From Branchiostoma floridae (taxonomy: Eukaryota; Chordata; Leptocardii; Amphioxiformes; Branchiostomatidae), in NCBI RefSeq assembly GCF_000003815.2, contig NC_049995.1, positions 11,638,933 to 11,702,932 on the forward strand: 64,000 nt of DNA. The letters run 5' to 3'. Under the pieces are notes generated by a model. It ran no database searches. It saw only the letters and a list, made by a program, of their open reading frames with translations, and was not told where the DNA came from. The position numbers and the translations under genes are program-made. How positions within the stretch are numbered: the first letter of the stretch is position 1; every line of letters begins with the position of its first letter. Positions 9,741 through 20,922 of this stretch are shown here, piece by piece.

Positions 9741-10956
9741 AGCTAACTGATTGTCTGCATTCATCATCGTCAGCCCTCCTGCCTGGCGCGGAAGCTCTCA
9801 ACGGTGGGAGCACTTACTACCGCACCAGACAGGGAACTACACTCCGGGATTGTTCTTGGAATTCGAAAGTATGAGTATTCATATGAGTCTGTGCGTGCAA
9901 AAATTGGTTGGTACTTGTGTTGATGGCTACCCGGGTTCGCCCTTGGGTCGGAATAAGTAAGTTCATAAACGTGATTCCAATTCATATTATTCAGAATCCT
10001 TCATACTAAGTATCAAGTGGAGTGACTATGTCACCAATTTAGATGTACTTACACGTGCCGAGGTCCCTAGTATGTACACACTGTTGAAGCAGCGAAGACT
10101 TTATAAGATTACATTATAATTACATGATTATCTGACAATAAGCTCCATTCCCCGATGGCCTATTGAAAGACGAATGTTTGAACACGTTAATGTTAGGTTT
10201 ATGACGCTGTTACTTGAAGACATGGCTATTACTTGTTCGTATCTGAGCTGGTACATCTACCATCATTTTGTACATTATATCATTTGTACATGATGTATAG
10301 TCAGTTTTTCTACCTTCAAGTGGCATCTGTTAAAATATTCCTCACAAAAGAAGATGGAGTTTTCACGATTTTTGATATGTTGTCTTTTTCTTCCGCATAC
10401 GTGTCAACTTCAATTGGCTGAAGGCTCTGACGCGGATTTGGGTTAAGGGTCTTTGTTGAATACGGAGTGGTCGCTTTTTTGTATGTGGTATATTTTCTTT
10501 TTGTAAAGAGGGAGGGAGAGAGAAAGAGCCTAGGTCCTCAAGGGCAGGGGCGCTACTTTCCGTCCGCCACCTTACAGGTTACACAGTTACACTCTGATAG
10601 TGTTTTACATGTTGTTTAAGACATTTTTGAATGCCTGGAGTGTTTTGGCTCTATTTAAGTCGGTATGTCTGGGTCTAATGTGACTGCCTGTAATGTTATA
10701 AAGAAACTAGCTGTGGTCCCTCCTACTTTGCCCTGATGGAGCTACTTGGGTGTTTCCTGATGCAGATGTTGGGCCTTCTGATTGCTTACGGTGTAGCTAC
10801 TGTTTAACCATTTTTTTCTTTGCTAACGTAAATAAATAAACATAATCATGTTCCAGATTGGTAAGTCTCAGTTTTGTTTTATGCACCGTCAGTTTTATGG
10901 GAAACTTGTAACATCTGTTCTTCGGTCAATAAACAGAATCACTAAAAAGTTATGAT
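9741..10956. other. KLHL-B to KLHL-A intergenic spacer
   Basis: No gene seen. TAGCTAACTGATT..CTGCATTCA near 9735-9763 recurs upstream of KLHL-E at 45072-45100. The stretch around 10322-10375 (ATCTGTTAAAATATTCC ... AGATGGAGTTTTCACGAT) recurs at 29043-29088, on the KLHL-C side, as expected if spacers were copied with the genes. Confidence 0.55.
10395..10590 (+). repeat. dispersed repeat, copy 1 (partner at 60975-61165)
   Basis: Shares GTCAACTTCA..TTG..GAAGGCTCTG, GTGGTCGCTT, GTCCTCAAGGGCAGG..GCTACT and CGTCCGCCACC(T/C)TACAG with 60975-61165, in the same order and orientation. It could be a retroposon 3' region. No ORF. Confidence 0.65.
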
Positions 10957-10962
10957 TTTATT
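10957..10962 (-). promoter_or_regulatory. KLHL-B polyadenylation signal candidate
   Basis: AATAAA on the minus strand, about 610 bp past the KLHL-B stop codon. The intervening 3' UTR resembles the KLHL-C 3' UTR at 30090-30230. Confidence 0.45.
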
Positions 10963-11572
10963 ATTGTGACACTGGGTATTGCACATGGGTATGAACCTTT
11001 AAGTGACGAGCATGCAATTTTTTTTATTAACTTACGTAATCAATAACAAAATGCTGTGGCCCTTTACATGAAAACGTAACCAGTGACACATCAGCCACGT
11101 TGAGAAAAACATGAACAAATGTTTCCAATACAAATAGGATTGTGATTTTCTTCCTGTCAAACGGACACAGGGAAAGGAAAGGTACCAAATTAGTTTTTAA
11201 AAGTTGATATAAAATCAATACCACACGAATTCTAAATTTTCTATACAAGAACTACAACGTAAAATAGTCTTTCAAGCAGAATGGCAATTGACAAAAAAAG
11301 CTACTCTGTGTATCTATCAGTAACTAAATATCTAATGATTAAAAATGATAGAAAAATACATTTGAGATACAGAACATGAGTCCAACATATAAAACTGTCC
11401 TATATCTATAAGAAAGAAGTCATCATTTCTATGACAAAACTTTTCTTAAGTATAAAACCAAGTACAATGTCTATCTACCCCATTAAGGAGGCATTCGTCA
11501 AAAGCTGAGAACTGAATATACAGCATTTAAAGACTGCACTGTTCTGTACTGTATGTGTCATTATTCTGCACA

Positions 11573-14500
11573 TCAACGCTGACAAGCGTAAGAAGTGATG
11601 TGCTTTTGTGCCCCCTTGAGATAAGGTTCGTATATACGTGCCACAGGGCACTGGCAACCATACCAATAATATTCCTTATCAGGCAAAGAAGCCTTCAGGT
11701 CTCTCCAGGCATCAGCAGATCTGTCATACACATATAAGAGATATTCTTCATTAACATGCTCGCCACCACTATAACAGGGTAACCATATGTGTAGCTGGTT
11801 CTCCAGTACGAAAAGACTGGGAACACAGATATCACGGTTTCCTGGGTTCGACCAGCTTGACAGTTTCTGCCAGTAGTCTGAATCTGTGTCGTACACCATA
11901 GTCTGGGTGAAATGTATATCTGTGCAGAAAATCTCTGTTCCCATGGTAACGGCTGTATAAATGTCAAGAACGGGTTCTGGTGACGGGGTCCTATTGCACC
12001 AATGGTCATTGCTCGGATCGTAGCAATGCACTTCTGAACATGTGAGGAAATAGAGGTGTGAACTGCAGGCCAGAGCTTCACTGTAGTCCATGTATGAAGA
12101 TGCTCCAACTTGCAGGTGTGAACACTCCTGCCACTGGTCTGTGTGCCGGTTGTACTTTCTCATCCACACTGATCCACTGTGTTCCATTACTTCAGCAGCA
12201 AGATAGTACAGAATCCCATCAACTTCAACAAGGTGTTCATCGTATTCCAAGTCATTGTCTAGTCTCAGCCACCTAGACACTGAGGACATACCAGCATGTT
12301 CCCACACATTCCCCACGTGGTTGTACATAAGCAAAGACAATTGACTGCTATAATTACTCTCTCGATTACGACTCAGAATGTAGATGTTGTTATCACTGGT
12401 GACTGTCACGTCTGTGATGTGAGGAAGAACTTCAGCCTTGTAGCTGCAGCTGATGTATTTACCTTCTCGAGGGGTCATAAAGAGGAGCTCGTTGGAAGTC
12501 AAACTGGAGGGGATAGAATAGAAAGTTAACTGTCATTAAACTGTAATGCATTACTAAACTCATACCTTTACTCAGGAATGAGACTGAGGAATGAGAGGAA
12601 ATCTCAGCTTGCACAACTGTCGTCTTTCAAATCGAGCCGCAGAGAAATGGGATTTAATATGAGTTGGGAGTAGGTACACACATGTTCATATGACTGAGAC
12701 TGTAAAAAAATGAAAATTACTATTGCAGCAACTAAAAATGTGGAATAACCTTATCCAAGGAATGTAGGCCTAGAGAGTCAAACAAAGAATAAGTATATAC
12801 TAACTTCCTATGATACAGCAGAACCATTTCTTTAGTCATCCCAAGCCTTGGCTTCAGGTTGGGTTTCCCTTTTTGCACCACATGCCTGATGACCTCAGAA
12901 ATCCCATGATTCTCCCTAACCAGGGGGTGTCCCAAGATGGCTGCCATGTTGTCTGAGGTCAGCAGGTTGAAGCGGATGTGAGGGAGGATGCTGGGTAGGT
13001 GGCGGAGTCTGAAGGGTACAAGGTAGGGGTGGGTTCAGCTGATTTCTTAGTAAAGCAACAGTGTCTTTAACAAACGTGTTTTATTATCATTCATGTGTTT
13101 TCTTTTCATGTTAAAGCCACAATAATCAGCTATAGATCACTGAAACCCACCTGTCTTTCCTGCTGTGCTGCACCCATCTCACCACAGCCTCCCACACTGT
13201 TGTCTCCTCTTTAACATCCAGCTCATCATGGCTTATGATCTCGGTCAGCTCATTCACACCCAGGCTGCAGAACTCTTCGCTCGAGGCAACCTGTGGAGGT
13301 ACAAAATACATGACGTGTGTGGCTTCATCTTGTTCGGACATACAAGAACGAACATGTGTATATGGCAACTTATATATGCTGATAAAAAATACAACCAAAT
13401 ACTGTACATGTACTAACACTTGTACAGACAGTACAACCGCAGATTGGCGTAAAACACCAGCTTCTCGGGAATGCCACAAAGCAGCAGTTGGCAATTTTAT
13501 ACTGGTGAATACTCAGTAACCCTAATTCATTTTTCGGCCTTACATGTATATTAATTGAAGTGTGCGCAATATAAATACAAAATGGAATTTCTGTTTGTAA
13601 TATCTGCCTAACCTGGTCTGAAGACTAACCTCTGTAAAGAGCCTGGCCTTCCACTTCAGACAACTCTTCATGACAATATCCACAGAAAAGACATCAGCAA
13701 ACTTGTACAGGTCCACACAGGTGGAGCGCTCCACATTCATGGCCATGTAGCTGCTGCAGGTATCTCTCATATAGTCCAGTTGGAGGAGGTCGGCTGCTTG
13801 GTACAGGGGCTGCACTGTGTCCATGGACACATGGAGAGTTCCTGAGTAGATGTAACTTAAGATCTCCCCAAACATGTCTTCAGCCAAACCCTGCAAAACA
13901 ATAGTGTAATGCAACAGTGTGCAAACATTTAACATATCTGGGTCTTAGAAAGCAGGGAAACATATTACAAATTTCTTAGTAATATGTTTCTGGTGTATAA
14001 GTGTGTATTTTAAAATTGAAAATACATGCTCATAATGATAATATGTGGCCCGTAAACACATTATCATAGCAGCACGTTTGACTCAGGGCCCAGAGGTCCA
14101 GGGCTCGAAACCTGTCGTGTCACTGATCTTGAGCTATTAGGATATGACTTTCCTCACTTTACTGAAATGAAAACGAGCACCTAGCCTCAGCTAGTGCCAT
14201 AGTGTTTTGAGGTGAGCCATAGAGCCCACGTGCCTTTCAGAAAGTGTAGGGGTATGCCCCGGTGTGCGATGGTACACATCCTTCTGTCTGAACTATTTCC
14301 TTCGCGAGGACGGGAGACCTAGCGCATCCCCGTCTTGAATTTAGCCACTCCATAAGGTGCGGCATGACACAGTCTGTCTCTACTACTGCTATTACAACTA
14401 CTACTTCTAAAGTTGACCTTGAATTCCTAGACACCAAAGCGATCAGTTATTCAGTAGGTGGGGAGGGTGGCATAGGGATTTTACACGCGCACACGTTCTC

Positions 14501-15265
14501 TGTGATATGTCTTTGGAAGTTCTCTTTCTTACTCTATTCTAACCACACGTCACACCAGAAATGTAATAATGTTCAACCTTTTACCACATGAGGTGTCATT
14601 ATCAGGGCAACATTACATATTAGCAGGGTACTATATCATAATTTTATTTGATTATGAAATGAAGGTCAAATTTTCATCCCTTTCTGCTATTCTAACTACA
14701 TAAGCTATACTACGTCTTGCGCATATAACAATTATTATAATAATAAGTGTAAGAAAATGTTTTTCAGTTTAAAATACGCAGAAACACATGATTATTTGCG
14801 ACACGCAAATGTTGAACTTTGACCCTAAATACCAAAGATGTTAGTATATCGGGAGGGGGGCATAGCAAGGAAAGAAAGTAAAATATATATTTCTTGGTTT
14901 TGGTAAACAATGAATTCCCCTACTTTACGTGCTCTATAGGATACGTACAATCCTTGAAATCCTTGAAAGTTCGCTCTATAATTTCTAACCGGACTTCACG
15001 CCAACCCTACCTGTAAAACAACCGTCTTCTGACGACTTTCCGCCATGTCACTTGTAAACATGGCCCTGAAGTAGGGGCTGGCCGCGGATAGAACAAGCCG
15101 GTGACAGGGAAACCGCCGTCCCTCGACTTCAAGGAAGACATCCTGCAGTACCCCATCCTTCTGTAAGTCCCCCACAGTTCCAAGAAACCCGTGCAGATAG
15201 CTCTCGTCTTGGTAGGAACGAGGACGAACTGCGCTGGCGTGGGTTTCTTGGCTTGCGGCGGCCAT
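11573..15265 (-). CDS. BTB-BACK-Kelch protein, KLHL-B
   Basis: Predicted CUL3 substrate receptor of 600 residues. Exons: 15011-15265, 13630-13890, 13151-13290, 12803-13018, 11573-12503, all with GT-AG and phases 0,0,2,2. The family start [13 protein letters not shown] is used; an upstream in-frame ATG (15358) is not shared by paralogues. BTB covers roughly residues 25-130, BACK 135-245 and Kelch 300-585. Exon 4 is the longest of the array (216 bp), giving a longer BACK-Kelch hinge (VLLYHRNLTSNELL). The Kelch blades show [39 protein letters not shown] and [13 protein letters not shown]. The C terminus extends past YLPYLK with about a dozen extra residues. Intron 1 carries a SINE and the DR1-like block. 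No disabling change seen. Confidence 0.87.
14060..14220 (+). repeat. tRNA-derived SINE relic in KLHL-B intron 1
   Basis: A B-box-like GGCTCGAAACC is followed by TGACTTTCCTCACTTTACTG..ATGAAAACGAGCACCTAGCC. This is the same body as the copy at 50985-51150 (AATTTCTTCACTCCACTCAG..GAAAATTTGAATACCTAA). Confidence 0.6.
14813..14825 (-). promoter_or_regulatory. DR1-like motif in KLHL-B intron 1
   Basis: TGAACTTTGACCC on plus, one mismatch from the KLHL-A site, followed by the same CTAAATACCAAAGA block. Confidence 0.5.
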
Positions 15266-15346
15266 GTAGATGATAAGGAAGACACGACCCCGGGTCAAAG
15301 GGTATAAAGTGACAAACTGATTACCCACAAAATGTAGCAGTAAGAG
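15266..15346 (-). promoter_or_regulatory. KLHL-B proximal upstream block
   Basis: Has GGGTCAAAGGGTA (15292-15304, DR1-like) and the family block CTGATTACCCACAAAATG to GCAGTAAGAG (15317-15346). Confidence 0.55.
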
Positions 15347-16069
15347 TTCTAAACTCATCTCTTGGCAGGAAAGGGTGCCTGAAATAATGTGTAAAATACC
15401 GATAACGATATCCGTTGTTTCTATTGGAAGCTATCTAATGGGTGCATTTCTATTACTTAATTGCTGCATGAGTGCCATTCCACGACACTACGTGGGAATA
15501 GTTGGTTTTGAATCCCTGGTTATCATATATAAAAAAAGTTTATTTGCAAATTCATGCTCGTAGGCTTATTGCAAGTACATAATAGAAATATTATAGGGGA
15601 TATGCATGTAACAATGAACTGTGATGAATATTATTATACAAGGAGACTACAAGAAAACTTGTGCTGACTTTATCTACAGAAAACATTCAAAGAGACATAT
15701 GAAAGAGGTCAGAGGTCATCAAGGTGGTGAGGAACCATATTTTATTTCACAGACACTTTCTACTTAAAATCCGCTAATATCAAATTACCCTTAGGCAATC
15801 GATCCATATCGCAATATTTGTTATTTGGCCAAGACACTAGTGGATCAATTCCTGTTACCATTTTCAAATTTCTGTAATCTGTAAAATGTAATTTTGCTGG
15901 ATTATCATCCTCACCACTGCTGTATGTTGAGTGGGGAGGGCGCACCTCCTTGCAGACCCCTGGCTCTCCAACCTTACATTCTTCTTGATATGCTAGACTA
16001 GATTTGTGTACAAGTGCACTTGAGTCATGTTATTTTAACCTTAGCCCTTGTATAGATATTTTGATCTTT
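15347..16069. other. KLHL-B upstream flank
   Basis: No supported gene. It ends at the target-site copy CTTT (16066-16069) of the LTR element. Confidence 0.5.
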
Positions 16070-16958
16070 TGTAGCAGACATTACTTTAAGCCCATTACCT
16101 TAAGTTAGTGAATCGCCCCTGGGTGGAGCTTCCCCCGTCTTTAACGGAACTCCCCCTGATCGTTACATAAAGTTTCTTCCTTGTATGACGTCACACATGT
16201 AAATGAGTCAGCGTGTCTCCGCCCTCAATCTAAACTCCTGTCCAATCATCACACATTCTGTTTGGCTTCCTCCTAAATTAGATGCTAGCTTGGAGCTAAA
16301 AAGTAGGGTTCCTCGCTGTCTTCTCGCTCTTCTGATTCGACTCCTTCCTGAAGAACTTCTCCAGACGGTTGGCTCCGTCGGATCGCCCGCCTGCGGCGGG
16401 CGATCGGGCGGCACTGAGAGCTCCTCCGAGGCGGCTTGCACATTTGACTCATCCGTTAAAATGACTAGTGTACTTCGCGTTTGCTGTCTATCTCAGACAG
16501 CGTCGGTTCATCTCTTCCAAGCTACTGACCACTTCGGTAAGAGTTGCCGGTTCTATCTCTGACGAGCGCTGTTGTAACTAAATTCGCTTTGTTTTGGCTA
16601 GATCTTGACTAAATTCGCTTTGTTTTGGGAGGGTCCCCTTTGCTAGAGATTCCAGGTTTAAGATTGACAATGTGTATTGTGTTTGTTCCATACTTTGATA
16701 CTCAGTTGTATTCCGTAGTGCCTTTGATGTTGAGCAATGTTACACATCGTACGGAGTTCCGAATAAAGAGAATGTAAACTTGGAAATCCACCTTGTTTCG
16801 AGCCTTGATGTTACGGTGAGAGTTGAGAAAGTGTTTGCGTCAAATCCTACCCTAGTTTAGACTTGTAGACCGCTCCAGTACAAGAGCGAGGAGAGTGAGA
16901 CTCCTAAAAGTCCGTTTACCACCTTGGATGAGAACTATACTAAAGTCTATTTGCCACA
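16070..16958 (+). repeat. 5' LTR of the gypsy element
   Basis: About 889 bp from TGTAGCAGACATTAC to TTTGCCACA, closely matching 24272-25158. It contains an AATAAA near 16763. Confidence 0.92.
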
Positions 16959-17695
16959 ATGGTTCCCACACCGGTGGACTGGACCCCATTCCGTCCTTGT
17001 TCTGACTCCGTACGGTTGCAGCCCGGCCAATGCCATGTGCGTTTACTTTTCCTGTCCAAATTTCGGCTATTCGCTGTTAAATCTTTTCTTGTTGTATCCT
17101 GACAATGTTTTCTATACGGTGTTGAACCCCGTCCCTGTGTATTTTTAAATTTGTACGGTGGAATTTTCACTTAATCTCACGTAACGTGGTGGCTAAGCCT
17201 GTCCATCGGGGTCAAGCTCCCCTCCTCCCCGCCGGGGACACCTTGGTCAGCCCGGTCACTGTACTGTGCTTTTTCTTTCTCGACCAAATTTCGCATTTTC
17301 GTCCTTTTAACCGTTCTTCCGCTCCCTGAAAATGATTCTTACCAAGGTGATGAACCCCGTTACTGGGTTTCAATAAATTTGTACGGTGAAATCTTCATTT
17401 AATCTTACTTACCGGATAGCCTATCTTGTCCGTCGGGGAGACCTGGACCCGTCCCACCGGGAGCCCCTCCGTCCGCCCGGCCCCGAGCCCCGGCACGGTT
17501 AACAGTTGTGTCCTTTCATCCCATTGTCCCCTACTAGTACTTGAAGGTGGGCTTTAACTTTCTCTATGTGATACAGGTCTCTTACATTTTCATACGTTGT
17601 ACCCGCAAGTTTTGTTTTTCTCGTCACTTTCCAACGTGGTCGTTGTGTTTTTGGTGTGACCTAGTTCCGCCAGGTTCTACTGTGTTTTTCCTATA

Positions 17696-19048
17696 TTGCT
17701 GTTCCCTATTTCTGTTTCTTATCAAGTTTTGAAATTAAACCCCCCTCCGGCCCGATTTTGTTGTACTTTTGTGAAGGGGAAAGATTTGCTAACGTGGCGA
17801 ATAGCTAACCGAACTCTCAGTTTCTGTGAGTTACCCAGTAGTTCTTCGTGGCCACTTCCCCGAATTGATGATACTTTGGATTCCTTGTCAGGTTCTCAAA
17901 TGTTTAGTACACTCGATCTTCGTTCCGGTTATCATCAACTTAAACTTGAACCGTCCGCCAGAGAGAAGACAGCATTTTGCACATTTCGCGGATCCTTTGA
18001 GTACAACTCGATGCCGTTCGGGCTTGCCACGGCGCCTAGCAGTTTTGCCCGTTTAATGGAGACGGTTTTGCGCGGGTTACAACCAAATACATGCTTAGCC
18101 TACTTAGATGACGTTATTTTACATTCCAGGCATGGCCTGTCCGATCACCTGTTAGGACTTAGAGCCGTGTTTCAACGGTTCCGGGATGCTAACCTAAGTC
18201 TGAACCCTGAGAAGTGTAAATTTTTGCAGTTAGAAGTAGAGTTTCTAGGGCACGTGATTTCGGGTGAGGGTGTCCGTACAGATCCAGCCAAAGTTCAAGC
18301 AGTAGCTAATTGGCCGGTTCCCAGGACTGTGAAACATGTCCAGCAATTCCTAGGCTTGGCAAACTACTACAGACGCTTTATTCGTGATTTTTCCTTCATT
18401 GCCAAGCCTCTAACTGCTTTGACGCGTAAAAATGCTAAATTTGTTTGGTCCCAGGGGTGCGCAGATGCGTTCGAAACCCTCAAAACGGCTCTTACAACAG
18501 CCCCAGTGCTGGGGTATCCAAATTTTGATCTCCCATTCATTGTAGATACGGATGCTTCTGATGTAGGGATAGGTGGTGTAATAAGTCAAGAGCAAGACGG
18601 TCTTGAGCGCGTCATTTTATATTATAGTCGATCGCTCTCTCCTGCGGAGCAAAAGTATTGTGTTCATCGTCGCGAGATGCTCGCCGCTGTCGAAGTTATT
18701 ACTAAACACGAATGCTACCTGTTGGGACCCAAACAGTTCTTACTACGAACTGATAACACCGCCCTTAAGTATCTCACCACGATGAGAAATCCCCCCGGCC
18801 AATTTTCTCGTTGGATCTTGCGGCTATCTCCCTACGATTTTCGCGCCGAACACCGACCAGGCAATAAACACACTAATGCTGACGTTTTAAGCAGACCTCC
18901 GTGCCCACAATGTGGCCTTGAAAAGGAGGAAACCTCCGAAGCTACTGCTGTTATTAACATTATTCAGACTCTAGACCCCCCCCCCTACCCCTGCCCGTTT
19001 GCGCGCCGGCCGACGTTGCAGCGCAACAACAGACTGACCCAGTTTTAA
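17696..19048 (+). mobile_element. gypsy pol fossil: reverse transcriptase and RNase H region
   Basis: The translation shows Ty3/gypsy reverse-transcriptase signatures (YLDD box) followed by an RNase H region of the same family. It is part of the fossil at 16070-25158, not a host gene. Confidence 0.88.
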
Positions 19049-19056
19049 AGCAACTT

Positions 19057-20922
19057 GTGGCTGACAAAGCGCATGACGTCGTCCCTACGGGCGCCGCCTG
19101 GCAACGTCTAACGCGAGCCCAGCGTGCTCTCTACGCTGACTGGGATAACCTTGTCTTTGTAAATAATGTGTTATATCGTAAATGGGTACGCCCAAACGGC
19201 CTTCCTCCTCTTCACCAATTGTTGGTTCCCCAATCTTTGAAACAACTCGTCTTGCGCATGCACCACGATGACCCCCTAGCGGGTCACCTAGGTATTGGTA
19301 AGACCCGGGATAAGATCAAGAGTGCTTTTCACTGGCCTACGTTGTCGTCTGACGTCATTGCATATGTGAAAGGTTGCCTTGTCTGTCAGCGGACCAAATT
19401 AGGCCAACAGAGACCTCGGGCACCGCTCCATCCATCAGTAGTTGGTTTTCCTAACGAGCGTGTGGCTATGGACCTTGTTGGTCCCCTCCCGAAGTCTAGA
19501 CAGGGTAACCGACACGCGCTGGTAATCTCGGACTATTATACCAAGTGGGTAGAAATTTTCCCGCTTCCAGATGCCACCGCCAAGGTCGCCGCAGAATCAT
19601 TTTTTAAAGGATGGGTCTGCGTTCATGGCCCCCCTCAGTCTCTACACAGTGACCGGGGGCGGACTTTTGACGCGGTAGTTGTTCAGAGATTGTGCGAACT
19701 TCTTAAGATCCACAAAACAATGACTGTAAGTCATCATCCACAATCCGACGGTCTCGTGGAAAGATTCAACAGAACTCTAGGTGCGATTTTACGAGCCTAC
19801 AGTAATTCTCGCCAAAATGACTGGGATGAACACCTCCCCACTGTCAAGTTTGCTTACAATACTAGTGTTCACGCAAGTACCGGATTTACTCCTTTCTATC
19901 TTATGCACGGTCGGGAGGCCAGACTGCCATCCCAGCTTTTAACGGGGGCGCCCCTCCCTTCCCTACCAATTTCAGAATACGTATCCGATTTGAACAAGAG
20001 ATTCCCCGAAATATTCTGTTTGGTACAAGAACACACTACAACAGCGCAAGCTCGTCAGAAAGAACTTTTTGACAAGAAAGTTCATGGGGACCCTTATGAA
20101 GTTGGAGACCAAGTTCTCCGGCTTAAACATTTTGTTCGTCGAGGATTATCTCGCAAACTGGCCAGGAAATTTGATGGGCCATATACCATCCTGGCCAGAA
20201 TAGGTGACTCTGCATACCGACTTAGGAAGAACCGGGGACAGCGGGAGGAAGTGACGTCACATTTCGAACATTTAAAACCCTTCCTCCCTCAGGTTCAAGA
20301 CCCAGATTTTGCACCGCCCCGCCGCCGCCGCCGCCGACGTCAAACCAGGAACCGGCCCGCGCCTGGCGCCGGTGCCGATAACCCGGGAGAAGATCCCGTT
20401 GTTCCTTCTCCCCCTATAATACAGGTCCCACGCTCATCGCCGTCCACAACTTCATCTGGGTTGAGGTCTCCAGCGACGACGAACGACGCTGAGTCGACGT
20501 CTCCTAGAAACACGGCAGTGACGTCATCTACACCTGGGCCAGCGGCAACGTCAACGCCCACCCCTGACCGGCCGGTGACGCCAGCCAGCCCTGAGTCAAC
20601 ATCAGTTCCTGGGCCCCACAACACACCGCCGCCTGCTGACGCACCGACGGTTCCTGGTCCAGTCCTGATGTCATCAGATCCTGAGCACCCGGGTATTCCT
20701 GACCCTGCCGTGATGTCATCGAATCCTGAGTCCCTGGTTCCTGATTCGTCATCAGTTCCCGAGCCGCCAGTTCCATCGCCGTGCCCTGATCCCGTCGCGT
20801 TGACAACCGCTCGCCGCACACGCCCGTCGCGACCCGTTAGACTCCCTAAGTACTTGACCGACTTCGTCTTTCCAGCTGACGCGTTCGGCGACGACAGCGA
20901 CAACGATACCATAACTGACTGA
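19057..20922 (+). mobile_element. gypsy pol fossil: integrase region with proline-rich tail
   Basis: Shows the HHCC zinc-binding type N-terminus and the integrase core of Ty3/gypsy elements, then a long proline/serine/threonine-rich tail. It is part of the same fossil element. Confidence 0.88.

Noticed and set aside
15263-15358. longer N terminus for KLHL-B from the ATG at 15358
   Set aside because: The upstream in-frame extension is not conserved in paralogues and overlaps the conserved promoter block.
20340-20912. 190-codon minus-strand ORF
   Set aside because: Shadow of the proline-rich tail of the gypsy integrase region.
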